From CAZHZT01 sp964537285 (GTDB lineage Bacteria > Bacteroidota > Bacteroidia > Chitinophagales > Saprospiraceae), in contig CAZHZT010000007.1 of assembly GCA_964537285.1 (NCBI GenBank), positions 15,915 to 79,914 of the forward strand: DNA of 64,000 nt. Direction: 5' to 3'. Of this stretch, positions 9,969 to 18,758 are shown piece by piece. The notes below the pieces were generated by a model that saw only the letters and a list, made by a program, of their open reading frames with translations, had not been told where the DNA came from and searched no databases. Each line of letters starts with the position of its first letter. Positions within the stretch are counted from its first letter, which is position 1. The position numbers and the translations under genes were made by a program.

Positions 9969-10020
9969 TACAGTTTCAAAAGAGGGGCTTGCGCCCCTCT
10001 TTTGAAACTGTATTAATTTT
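9961..10020. terminator. Very long perfect hairpin (28-bp arms, 4-nt loop) overlapping a stop codon
   Basis: Left arm 9961-9988 and right arm 9993-10020 are exactly complementary around the loop TTGC. The stop codon of the TPR gene lies within the left arm. The stem core is AAAAGAGGGGC and the 3' side ends in TTTT, so it should terminate the upstream transcript. Confidence 0.8.
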
Positions 10021-10047
10021 CGTTCTTTGACAAATTGTGTGGAACTT
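10021..10047. repeat. Solo end of the 111-bp MITE family
   Basis: CGTTCTTTGACAAATTGTGT and the next seven bases are identical to one end of the elements at 20803 and 54116 (one mismatch to the latter), then similarity stops. It abuts the hairpin on its left and lies 34 bases before the histidine kinase gene. Confidence 0.7.
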
Positions 10048-10067
10048 TAACTTTAAAACTAAAAGAT

Positions 10068-10075
10068 TACATTTG
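10068..10075 (+). promoter_or_regulatory. Possible Bacteroidota -7 promoter box
   Basis: TACATTTG fits the Bacteroidota -7 consensus TAnnTTTG. A weak -33 match (TTTA) lies 18 bases upstream. The predicted start of transcription is at or just before the ATG at 10081, so the kinase mRNA would be nearly leaderless unless translation begins at the ATG at 10093. Confidence 0.35.
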
Positions 10076-10080
10076 TACTG

Positions 10081-11112
10081 ATGACGAAAAAGATGCTGAA
10101 AATATTAAAGCAAGTTCTGCTAATATTTTTGATTGGCGGGTTAGGAACCACTCTTTTATTTTATCCTTGGTTAGAGTTCAAATCATGGTACAGGTTTTTT
10201 ATGGTGATTACCTATCAAGGGCTTCTGTGGGTAATATTATGGATGGGCAATGGTCTGATAAACAGTTATTTGAGTGATCGCTTTTCGTGGGTGAGAAAAC
10301 CCTTCAAAGCATTTCTGATTGCTGCTTTGGCCACCTTAATTTATACGCTTATAGCAGCCACTACTTTAGCCGTTTTGTGGGAAGCAATACTGAACGGAAT
10401 TCCGGTAATGAAAATCATTACAGCGCTTGATGCTGGCTTTTTTTCATCGGTTTTAATGGTCACTTTATTTGTGACTTTGTTCATGTACGGAAGAACTTTT
10501 TTGCGGAACTGGCGGAAATCTCTCCTAGAAGCGGAGAAATTAAAGCGTGAAAACCTGGCCTCTCAATATGAAGCTTTAAAAAGTCAGGTGAATCCACATT
10601 TCTTGTTCAATAGCCTGAATGTTCTATCTACTCTGGTGTATAAAGATCAGGATTTAGCGGCAAAATTTATACAACAATTGTCAAATGTGTATCGATATGT
10701 TTTAGATAGCCGGCAACAAGAACTGGTTCCTTTAAAAACGGAATTAGAAGCCCTCAGAGCTTATCTTTTTTTACTACAAATTCGCTTTGGGAAAAACTTA
10801 GAGATTGACTTTGATATTCCTGATGATGCGGATTGGTTCATTCCTCCTTTAGCTTTACAATTGTTAGTAGAAAATGCAGTCAAGCACAATGTCGTTTCCA
10901 AAAATAGACCTCTTAAAATAGAGATTAGCCAGAATGGCGAAGAATTTATATACGTAAAAAATAACCTTCAATTAAAAGAACTGCCAGAGCACTCCTCAAA
11001 GATCGGTCTTGCAAATCTTTCGGAACGCTATAAGTTTATTGCTGCCAAAGATATTCTTATTGAAAAATCAGATGATTCTTTTTTAGTGAAATTGCCATTG
11101 ATTAGAAAATAA
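10081..11112 (+). CDS. LytS/YehU-type sensor histidine kinase
   Basis: A 343-residue membrane kinase. About four transmembrane helices occupy residues 8-140, then a short coiled segment and a His_kinase domain with SQVNPHFLFNSLNVL (phosphoacceptor His near residue 172). A divergent HATPase follows, with the N-box LLVENAVKHN near 265. This class normally signals to a LytTR-family response regulator encoded beside it, but none is present on either side here. The solo MITE end and a possible -7 box lie just upstream. Sensing domain and signal unknown. Confidence 0.88.
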   Translation: MTKKMLKILKQVLLIFLIGGLGTTLLFYPWLEFKSWYRFFMVITYQGLLWVILWMGNGLINSYLSDRFSWVRKPFKAFLIAALATLIYTLIAATTLAVLWEAILNGIPVMKIITALDAGFFSSVLMVTLFVTLFMYGRTFLRNWRKSLLEAEKLKRENLASQYEALKSQVNPHFLFNSLNVLSTLVYKDQDLAAKFIQQLSNVYRYVLDSRQQELVPLKTELEALRAYLFLLQIRFGKNLEIDFDIPDDADWFIPPLALQLLVENAVKHNVVSKNRPLKIEISQNGEEFIYVKNNLQLKELPEHSSKIGLANLSERYKFIAAKDILIEKSDDSFLVKLPLIRK

Positions 11113-11146
11113 GATTTTCTATCTTTAAAGCATCTTCAATTATTTA

Positions 11147-11194
11147 ACTGATGTTACGCACTCAAAGCCAAGGCTCAGAGTGCGTAACATCAGT
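11147..11194. terminator. Inverted repeat ACTGATGTTACGCACTC, with a third copy downstream
   Basis: Arms 11147-11163 and 11178-11194 are perfect 17-bp complements around a 14-base loop. The 14-mer TGCGTAACATCAGT occurs again at 11269-11282, touching the stop codon of the convergent erythromycin esterase-like gene. This may be a shared bidirectional terminator or the remains of a small inverted-repeat element. Confidence 0.55.
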
Positions 11195-11281
11195 AAGTAA
11201 TCTGTATATAAATCTAATTTATCTTGCTTCACGCAAAGTTAAGCTTTCAAATGATTTTACGCTTCGTATGCGTAACATCAG

Positions 11282-12496
11282 TTAGTAAGTTGGGATGCCT
11301 CCTTCGCCAACCACAATGATTCCATCAAATCTTTGTGCAGGAATAAAGCGCACCTGGCCTCCACTTTCCGGCTCAAGCCCTTGCATAGGCCGCATGACTC
11401 CGCTCTTGTGAATACGCAACGAGCGAAAATCCGTAAACGAAGCCAAGCCATTACGAGGCTTAAACGCCTTTTCTATCTGGTTATCACCATCATTTTTAAA
11501 CCCAGCTGTTTCTCCGTTCCAGTGGATGTAGTGCGTTCCTTCATAGACGAATAATCCCAGGCTATAATAATCATTCCCGTAGCGTTCTTTAAGAAAATGC
11601 CCCATCCATTTTACATTTCCGGTTACGGTTTTATCCTTTTCAACATGGCCATTATGCGCCCAAACGATGATTTTTTTATTTGGAAAATAATTCTCCATCA
11701 GCCAGAAAAAGTTTTCGGCCATGAGGCTGTCTCTGAGCGCCGGGCCGTCAATCCAATTGAATGGAAACCAGTTTATATTGGCTTGTTCTCTGAAGTTTCG
11801 GATGGTTCGCATCATCAAGGCCCATTTTTCAGGGGAAAGCTCAAAATCACTTCGAACGACATGCTCGGATTTTTCCAAATAAGCCATTATGGAGTCCATC
11901 GCGGAGTTATAATCATAAAGTGCTTCCTTAAGCACTTTGGGGTTTTGAAGATTTGGTATTAATTGATAATACGCCCTTAAGCCTTCTATCCAGTAATTCC
12001 CCAGGGAAGTATCATAATGATTGAGGATCTGTTTTATTTCATTCGTAAAATAATTTGAAGAGGCCTGACAATCATAGCCCGTAAATTCCAGGGGGATTTC
12101 CTTTGTTGCTTCTTCTTTCAGGTATTCAAATAATGGATTTATTTCTTCACAATGGAAATTTCCAAATACAGAATTATTTCTCAGCTCTTTGGCTGTCATC
12201 TCATTTCTATTCCACCATGACCAATTCACATCCCCCATTCCAGACTCTATTGCAAGCACTTCAAAGCCCATTTCCTGATGTAAAAACTTGACGAGACGGG
12301 ATTTAAGGCTGAAAAATTCGCCTAGCCCATGGGTGCTTTCGCCTAAAGCGATCACTTTTACGTCCTTCAATTTTTCTTTTAAAGGCATTAAATCGGAAAA
12401 ATCTTCAGCGGTGAGAGAGTAAATGGAAGTAGGTTGTTGAGCCTGAACAAACGACATGCTTCCAAGGACCCATAAACAAATCATATACCTGATCAT
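11282..12496 (-). CDS. Secreted erythromycin esterase-like protein
   Basis: A 404-residue protein of the erythromycin esterase family (PF05139) with a signal peptide (MIRYMICLWVLGSMSFVQAQ). Family motifs are VIALGESTHGLGEFF near residue 54, EVLAIESGMGDV near 82, FTGYDCQAS near 140 and IVWAHNGHVEKDK near 282, which contains the conserved HNGH. Known members hydrolyse macrolide lactones or are uncharacterised hydrolases; a role in resistance cannot be claimed from sequence. It is convergent with the histidine kinase. A solo MITE end lies 14 bases upstream of its start. Confidence 0.85.
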   Translation of the reverse strand: MIRYMICLWVLGSMSFVQAQQPTSIYSLTAEDFSDLMPLKEKLKDVKVIALGESTHGLGEFFSLKSRLVKFLHQEMGFEVLAIESGMGDVNWSWWNRNEMTAKELRNNSVFGNFHCEEINPLFEYLKEEATKEIPLEFTGYDCQASSNYFTNEIKQILNHYDTSLGNYWIEGLRAYYQLIPNLQNPKVLKEALYDYNSAMDSIMAYLEKSEHVVRSDFELSPEKWALMMRTIRNFREQANINWFPFNWIDGPALRDSLMAENFFWLMENYFPNKKIIVWAHNGHVEKDKTVTGNVKWMGHFLKERYGNDYYSLGLFVYEGTHYIHWNGETAGFKNDGDNQIEKAFKPRNGLASFTDFRSLRIHKSGVMRPMQGLEPESGGQVRFIPAQRFDGIIVVGEGGIPTY

Positions 12497-12509
12497 ATCT
12501 TATCTTTTT

Positions 12510-12543
12510 AGTTCTTTGACATAGATTGTGTGGAACTTCAAAA
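12510..12543. repeat. Solo end of the 111-bp MITE family
   Basis: AGTTCTTTGACATAGATTGT followed by GTGGAACTTCAAAA matches the termini of the complete elements with few differences, then diverges. It lies immediately upstream of the erythromycin esterase-like gene. Confidence 0.65.
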
Positions 12544-12561
12544 GCTGTGTTTGGCACCAGA

Positions 12562-12590
12562 GGCTAATTTATGTCGCCGCTAGTGCAGCT
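12562..12590. repeat. Partial copy of a GC-rich intergenic repeat
   Basis: GGCTAATTTATGTCGCCGCT and the following nine bases match the second half of the repeats at 33554-33599 and 36307-36352. Confidence 0.55.
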
Positions 12591-12610
12591 TTTGCTTTTC
12601 TTTAGAACTG

Positions 12611-12668
12611 AAACGAGCATAAAAAAAGTGTACAGGCTGGCGCCTGTACACTTTTTTTATGCTCGTTT
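12611..12668. terminator. Very long perfect hairpin (27-bp arms, 4-nt loop)
   Basis: Arms 12611-12637 and 12642-12668 are exact complements around TGGC. It lies 9 bases beyond the stop of the 1980-residue gene and, read on the minus strand, has a run of seven T in the 3' arm, so it should terminate that transcript. Confidence 0.8.
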
Positions 12669-12677
12669 TATTAAATA

Positions 12678-15600
12678 TTATTTTCCTACTTTAACGAACT
12701 TCTCTCTAATCCAATTATTTGAACTTTGAAGCTGAATAATGTACATACCATTGCTTAAGGCATTCACATCCAACTGATGCCTTAAAATGCTTTCTGAATC
12801 GCCAAAAACAGTCGTTTGATACAAGAATTTCCCTTGCATGTCATAAACTGTTAATTCGGCTTTTTCTTGCTCCGGAAGATCCGCTTCAATGGTTAATACA
12901 TTGCTAACCGGATTCGGGAAAATGCGTACATTTTGTAGAAAGTCATTTTGCGTATCTGCCGTTTGTTCTTCCGGCTCCTTACGCTCACCCGCACCAGCAT
13001 CCAGCTGAGAAACAACATTTAGGGTGTATTCTTCTACTTCTCCATGCAAAATACCTTCGCAAGCACTAGGTGGATAGCCATATTTCATAGAAACACGCAG
13101 GCGTGTTTTTCCAAGCAAAGCATTGGCAGGAAGGGTAAAATCACTCAATACCGGCCCTTGTTGAGCTTGAATAGTAAAAAGCGCTTCTCCGGGATCGTCA
13201 AAGTCATTATCCTGATTTAAATCAGCCCAAATTCGGAAACTAGCATACCAGGAACCTCCGTAATAACCAGGAGTAAGTATGAGTGGCACGAGCGAACCAG
13301 GTGCAACCGTAATTTCCTGATCTGTAAAATCCGCATAGCCCCCGTTACTACCACTAACATTGGTCAGGTCAGCAATTTCTATGCTTTCAATCCATAGGTA
13401 ATAAGCATAAGTTGCTTCGGAAGGACAGTATTCCACTTCTCCGTCGCAGAAACTATGCGTTTGCTGATAGTTAAAGTCTCCACCTGCTGCCAGGATTGTA
13501 TTGGTCAAGTTATTACGCAATTCATAGCCTCCATCACCATAATCACAACAAATACCATCCCCCCAACTGTCGTACATTCTAAATTCATAACAGCTTCTTG
13601 GTAGGCAAAGTTCTTCGGTAATCTCCACTCCGGCGAGTCCGTTGTAATAAGGGCCTCCCGAAGCTGCAATAACTCCGTTAGTATCCACCATTTCCCAGCT
13701 GGTTTCACTTCCATAATTATCCAACACTATACTTAATGTAAAGGAAGTGCTGTCAAATTCAATATCGAACGCAGTCGTTGCGGAATTACCCTGGGCGTCG
13801 GTTGCAGTGACTTCATAAGCCCCGGGGGCTAAATTATCAATAGCCTCACCTTCCATACCATTACTCCATGTACAAACTACCGGCTGATAACCTCCTTCAA
13901 CCACAGCATTAGCAGCTCCCATATTATTATTTTCACAACCCGGGTTATCCACTTCTACAATCAGATTGAGTGGAGCCGGAGCGTTGTATTCAAAAGCGAT
14001 AAAAGCCACCTGCTCACTGGTGTGACTGCGCTCTGTATCCTGAATCTGATCTTCTTCAATGGAAGCAAAAACAGTATCTCCATCAATGCCTTTAGGGTCG
14101 TAAATAACAGGCCAGCCACCGTCGCCTCCGTCCATAGCAGTAGCGCTCAACACCGCACCATTTATATTAGACAATCCGACAGGTATCGAATAACCTTCAC
14201 TGGAGTTCTGTACCCCTAATACTACATCTTCACTCACTCCAGCTTCGAAATGAAAATCAGAAAGGCTGTAGCTACCTGATTCAAAAACGATATAGCCGAT
14301 CGTTTCATCTAAGCGATCAGTAAAGGTATCCTGAGCGATATGTTTGCCGGCCGCAAAACGGTCATGACTCGGAGGGTTATACGTTTGATTATCTTTAGAT
14401 GACCAGAAAACGGACCATCGCGTATCGTTAAAACTCATAACCTGCCCAAGGACTGCTGGATTTTCGTAGGTATTTTCATAAGTTCTGACTTCAGTTACCC
14501 AGTTATCATAACCAGCCGTGATGCCAGAATTCACCTTCTTTGCTTCGAAAGTAATTCCATGATTTTCTTGTTGATAGCTGCCCTCTTCAGCAACGAAGTA
14601 GTACACATCAAAAATCTCCGGGGTATTTCCGCCAGGGTTTTGAATACGTAAGTCGAAGCTATTGCCGGAAGCATTTTTTATACGTGTAACCACTGGCGGC
14701 ATTTCTTCGGAGAGCTTGCTTGCACCAGGCATTTGGATTGTAGTTACCACTACCATAGAATTGTAGGATTCATTAAGGGTAATGGTTTGCCAGTTTTCGC
14801 CTACGCTATTTGCAACACCTCCCTCTACCTGAGGGATTTTATGAACTGTTATTTTTTCAGTGGCGGTACATTGTTCCGCATCGGTAACGGTTACCATGTA
14901 ATCGCCTGCAACAAGGCCAGCGAGGTCGTCAATAATAAAACCATTCGACCATTGATAGGTATAACCAGGAGTTCCTCCGCTTACATCTAAATCAATCGTT
15001 CCATCGGCATTGGTTTCAGGCGTGGTGGTATAGTTAATTTGAATAGCATCAGGCTCTCCCAAAGTATAACTTCCAATTTTGATACAGCCGTTGGCATCTG
15101 TAACGGTTACAAAATAGGTTCCGGCTGGCTTTTGGAAGAGGAAGGCCTCTGTACTGTTGTCGTCCCAAAGGTACTGGACAGGAGGTGTTCCTCCATTAGT
15201 AGTTGCAGAAACCGAACCATTCGTTCCGCCATTACAAGTAGGTTCTAAGCCTTTTAGAACCAACTCCAGGGGAGCAGGCTGAGTAATTGGAATGGTAACA
15301 GATTGCGAATTACCCAAGTCATCAGTTACCGTCAGGTTATAATCTCCGGCCACCAATTCCGAGATGGAAGAAGTGGTCGATCCGTTGCTCCAGGCGTAAG
15401 TATAGTTTCCGGTTCCACCTGTTACCAAAGCATTGATTTGGCCATCATTTTCTCCATTACAAGAAACATTTTCACTTGTCCAATCAATACTTATCGGATC
15501 AATGCTCATGCGGCAAAAAGAGACAAAGTCGAGATAAGGATGACTGCTTGTTCCTGTGGTTCTCAACTTTATGTTGTGGTTTCCTGCAGTAAAATCGTGC

Positions 15601-18600
15601 CAGTACTCCATTTTCTGCCAGATATCCCAGCCGCTTGTTTTATTAAAAGATAGTTCAGTGATTATATTTCCATCAACGCTTAATTCTAGTCTGCGATCGT
15701 TGCCCCAATGCAGAGAATAACGGAAGGACATGAGATACGAGCCTGCCTGATCAAGGTTTACATCAAAGGAGATGGTCTGATCAGGTACATTATTGGTTTT
15801 AACGTAGCCATTTCCCGTAAAACCTTGATAGTAGGTTTTGGAGGAAGCACCAACCAATGTTTCATTTTCAAGATGTACCACCTGATCGACGCAAAAGGCA
15901 CTCGGGAAAACAGAAAATAGCTCTGAGGCTCCACAGTTATTATTGTCGGTAACCGTAACTACATAACTTCCTACTTCGAGACCACCAAGGTCTTCCGTTT
16001 CAAATCCGTTTGACCAGAGGTAACTGTAGCCCGGCGTGCCACCCGAAACGCTAATATCTAGGGAGCCATCAGAGCCGGTTGAAAGAGTGGCATTATGGTT
16101 TATTTGTATAGGATCAGGTTCCGTAATTGAGATTGTACTAATGTGCTTATTGCCAAGGTAATCACTAACGGTCACCTCATGAATACCCGCTGTAAGGTTA
16201 TCAACTGTGCTGCCCGTTTCCCCATTTCCCCACTGATATTGGTAAATTCCGGTACCTCCTGTAGCAGTGACAGTGGCCTTTCCGTCGGAACCATCATTAC
16301 AACTTACGTGCTGATCCACGGAAATGGTCGCTAGTAATTGATTGAGATCCGTTTGGCATAAGGATAGAAAATCTACATTGGGGCCGTGTTTTTTGTTACT
16401 GGTAGTTAATTCAATGCTTTGAGCATTGCCATTTAGATTAACATACACATACAATAAACTCCACTTATCCCAGCTCCCCGTTGGAGGGAAAGGCATTTGA
16501 GATTGTACGATCTGAGCATCCACTGCAACGTCCAGATAGCGGTTATGATTCGAACCATTTGCATAGCGAATAGTCACTACATAATTCCCGGCCAAATCAG
16601 GATTTACATCAAATGCCAATAAATCGCCTTCGGAATTTTTGAAATCCACATAACCACTTCCAGTAAATCCTTTTTTGTAGGAATGCACCTGAGGTCCATC
16701 ATAGGTAGCATCTTCTGCCTGGAATACGGTGTCCTCACAATCATCGCAGGCATCAGGGGTAGTATCTCCATCTGCATCATCATTATCATTAAATCCTTCG
16801 CAAAGATCTTCGGCATCACAAACGCTGTCATTATCTGTATCTTCAAAAGTACCCACACAATTACAGTTTTCATCATAGACGTCATTGATGGTGCAGGCAT
16901 CGTAATCATCACAAGGCGTTCCAATCAGGGCATTATCGCAAGGGTCACAACCATCGGGGATTCCATCGTTATCAAAATCGGCACCATCATCATAGCCTTC
17001 ACAGATATCCAGAATATTACATACTCCATCTGCATCGGAATCGATATAAATGCCCTGGCAGCCACAATCAGATGTAACTACATCCAAAATGGTACAAACA
17101 TCTCCATCATCACAAGGGCTGCCAATAGTTCTGTCATCACAATCATCGCAATCATCCGGCATGCCATCGCCATCGGAATCGACGCTATCGTCTCCTCCCG
17201 GGCAAACGTCAAAAGCATTACAAACGCCATCATTGTCATCATCCTCACCAGTGAAAACTCCCTCACAATTGCAATCCGCATTGTATTTATCATCTTCAGT
17301 GCAAGGATTTCCATCATCGCAGGCTGTTCCAAGCAGGTTTCCGTCGCAATCATCACAACCATCGGGCTTTCCGTCATTATCAGAATCAATAGTATCATCG
17401 CTTCCTTCGCAGATATCATTTGTATTACAAACGCCATCCTGATCGGTATCCAGATAGATGCCCCCGCAATTGCAGAAAGCATCGTAAACATCTTCTACAG
17501 TACAGGGATTACCGTCATCACAAGGTTGACCGCTCATATCACAATCGGTACAGAAAGACAGAACAAGCTGATCCAAGTTTGGGCCATGACTACCATTGGT
17601 CGTAAGTCGAATGGTGTGCATACCCGGATCAAATGTATAAGCGGTTTCAACTACATCCCAAATGTGCCAATCTCCGGTACCAGGAAAATCAAAGCTTTCA
17701 TCAAGCACCATCCCATTAATGGAAAGCTCCATATAGCGATTCGCAGAATTGTGAGCATAACGGAAGCTTAAACTATGCTCTCCAGCTTCAAGGATTTCCA
17801 CATTAAAAGAGACGTAATCTCCTACCTTATTTTTGTAATCAACATATCCGGAGCCTTCATATTGCGATTCATTATTCTTGACTTCTACCCCTTCGATATC
17901 CGCATCCTCCGCTTCATAAGCCCTTTCCAGGCATGCATCTATTCCATCGGGTATCCCATCCTGATCAAAATCGATATATTCCCCTTTACACTGGCAGTTA
18001 ATATCAAATAAATCATTAATGGTATAAACATTCTGGTCATCGCAAGGCGTGCCTTCTCCCTGGCAGTCGCAGGCAAGCAAATCTCCGGCATCAATGGAAG
18101 TGGCATTGGCAATACTTATGATATTCGTACCATCATCCGGCTGATTTGTATTGAAACGAGTGTTTTGAAGATCAAAAGCCAAGGAGGGATTTCCTCCTTG
18201 TTGTAAAATATCAAAACAAAGCGTGCCAATGGTAATCGCCTCTAATTCTGTAACAACGGGACAACTACCGGCCTTGTCTGCTAACGAAAGTGTCAAATTG
18301 AAGCGGCCCGGAAGGGAAAAAGCGTCGTATTGTTGTTCATCCCAAACATTAATACCACAAACAGCACCCGCACTAAAAGAAGCTGATTGATAATTATTCA
18401 GGAACAATGCTGCCGGATTAAAATCCAGCATTATTGAACTGGTTCCAAGCTGAATATCTCCACTTCCCTGCGTTGATTGAACTTGGATATCGACGCAATA
18501 GGAGTAGTTATCACAATCTTTCTGAGGAAGTAGTGAAAGATCCACAGATTGGCCGAAAGCTGCATAGCCGAAAAGGAGTAGCAGCATGACTATTATATAG

Positions 18601-18620
18601 ATTAAGGTAAATTTTTTCAT
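12678..18620 (-). CDS. Giant multi-domain surface protein with CBM6-like modules, Ca-binding linkers, SprB-like and GEVED repeats, T9SS sorted
   Basis: A 1980-residue secreted protein. In order: signal peptide (1-23); a beta-sandwich resembling a cohesin (about 27-185); a CBM6/malectin-like module (about 235-355); Cys/Asp-rich thrombospondin-3-like calcium repeats such as DTDQDGVCNTNDIC (about 360-625); a second CBM6-like module (630-760); SprB-like repeats (770-905); a third CBM6-like module (910-1037); more SprB-like repeats (1047-1263); an unassigned region (1270-1545); another SprB-like repeat; a segment with MYDSWGDGICCDYG; a GEVED domain ending in HGEVEEYTLNV (1740-1880); and a T9SS sorting domain (1897-1980). 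No catalytic domain is apparent, so an adhesive or glycan-binding role fits best. The dockerin-bearing DUF1501 gene lies 138 bases upstream. Confidence 0.82.
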   Translation of the reverse strand: MKKFTLIYIIVMLLLLFGYAAFGQSVDLSLLPQKDCDNYSYCVDIQVQSTQGSGDIQLGTSSIMLDFNPAALFLNNYQSASFSAGAVCGINVWDEQQYDAFSLPGRFNLTLSLADKAGSCPVVTELEAITIGTLCFDILQQGGNPSLAFDLQNTRFNTNQPDDGTNIISIANATSIDAGDLLACDCQGEGTPCDDQNVYTINDLFDINCQCKGEYIDFDQDGIPDGIDACLERAYEAEDADIEGVEVKNNESQYEGSGYVDYKNKVGDYVSFNVEILEAGEHSLSFRYAHNSANRYMELSINGMVLDESFDFPGTGDWHIWDVVETAYTFDPGMHTIRLTTNGSHGPNLDQLVLSFCTDCDMSGQPCDDGNPCTVEDVYDAFCNCGGIYLDTDQDGVCNTNDICEGSDDTIDSDNDGKPDGCDDCDGNLLGTACDDGNPCTEDDKYNADCNCEGVFTGEDDDNDGVCNAFDVCPGGDDSVDSDGDGMPDDCDDCDDRTIGSPCDDGDVCTILDVVTSDCGCQGIYIDSDADGVCNILDICEGYDDGADFDNDGIPDGCDPCDNALIGTPCDDYDACTINDVYDENCNCVGTFEDTDNDSVCDAEDLCEGFNDNDDADGDTTPDACDDCEDTVFQAEDATYDGPQVHSYKKGFTGSGYVDFKNSEGDLLAFDVNPDLAGNYVVTIRYANGSNHNRYLDVAVDAQIVQSQMPFPPTGSWDKWSLLYVYVNLNGNAQSIELTTSNKKHGPNVDFLSLCQTDLNQLLATISVDQHVSCNDGSDGKATVTATGGTGIYQYQWGNGETGSTVDNLTAGIHEVTVSDYLGNKHISTISITEPDPIQINHNATLSTGSDGSLDISVSGGTPGYSYLWSNGFETEDLGGLEVGSYVVTVTDNNNCGASELFSVFPSAFCVDQVVHLENETLVGASSKTYYQGFTGNGYVKTNNVPDQTISFDVNLDQAGSYLMSFRYSLHWGNDRRLELSVDGNIITELSFNKTSGWDIWQKMEYWHDFTAGNHNIKLRTTGTSSHPYLDFVSFCRMSIDPISIDWTSENVSCNGENDGQINALVTGGTGNYTYAWSNGSTTSSISELVAGDYNLTVTDDLGNSQSVTIPITQPAPLELVLKGLEPTCNGGTNGSVSATTNGGTPPVQYLWDDNSTEAFLFQKPAGTYFVTVTDANGCIKIGSYTLGEPDAIQINYTTTPETNADGTIDLDVSGGTPGYTYQWSNGFIIDDLAGLVAGDYMVTVTDAEQCTATEKITVHKIPQVEGGVANSVGENWQTITLNESYNSMVVVTTIQMPGASKLSEEMPPVVTRIKNASGNSFDLRIQNPGGNTPEIFDVYYFVAEEGSYQQENHGITFEAKKVNSGITAGYDNWVTEVRTYENTYENPAVLGQVMSFNDTRWSVFWSSKDNQTYNPPSHDRFAAGKHIAQDTFTDRLDETIGYIVFESGSYSLSDFHFEAGVSEDVVLGVQNSSEGYSIPVGLSNINGAVLSATAMDGGDGGWPVIYDPKGIDGDTVFASIEEDQIQDTERSHTSEQVAFIAFEYNAPAPLNLIVEVDNPGCENNNMGAANAVVEGGYQPVVCTWSNGMEGEAIDNLAPGAYEVTATDAQGNSATTAFDIEFDSTSFTLSIVLDNYGSETSWEMVDTNGVIAASGGPYYNGLAGVEITEELCLPRSCYEFRMYDSWGDGICCDYGDGGYELRNNLTNTILAAGGDFNYQQTHSFCDGEVEYCPSEATYAYYLWIESIEIADLTNVSGSNGGYADFTDQEITVAPGSLVPLILTPGYYGGSWYASFRIWADLNQDNDFDDPGEALFTIQAQQGPVLSDFTLPANALLGKTRLRVSMKYGYPPSACEGILHGEVEEYTLNVVSQLDAGAGERKEPEEQTADTQNDFLQNVRIFPNPVSNVLTIEADLPEQEKAELTVYDMQGKFLYQTTVFGDSESILRHQLDVNALSNGMYIIQLQSSNNWIREKFVKVGK

Positions 18621-18758
18621 AAAATTTAAATTTGAATGGTTTAGGTTCCGAAATGAGCTCGAAACCAGCAGTAAAACTTTGTTTGAAGCGATGCTTGTTT
18701 TTTGAATTTATTATAGAAAAAACTCAAAAACCGAGTATGGCTTCAGTAAAAAATAATC

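Noticed and set aside
11282..12496. Calling the erythromycin esterase-like gene an antibiotic resistance determinant
   Set aside because: The family is broad and mostly uncharacterised; sequence motifs alone do not show macrolide hydrolysis.
16700..17550. Tandem DNA repeats resembling a CRISPR-like array
   Set aside because: The periodicity is that of protein-coding calcium-binding repeats in one reading frame; spacers and repeats are not distinct.
16683..17771. A 362-codon open frame antisense to the giant surface protein
   Set aside because: It lies over the repetitive calcium-binding linker region; its Ile/Ser-rich low-complexity translation is a by-product of the Asp codons on the other strand.
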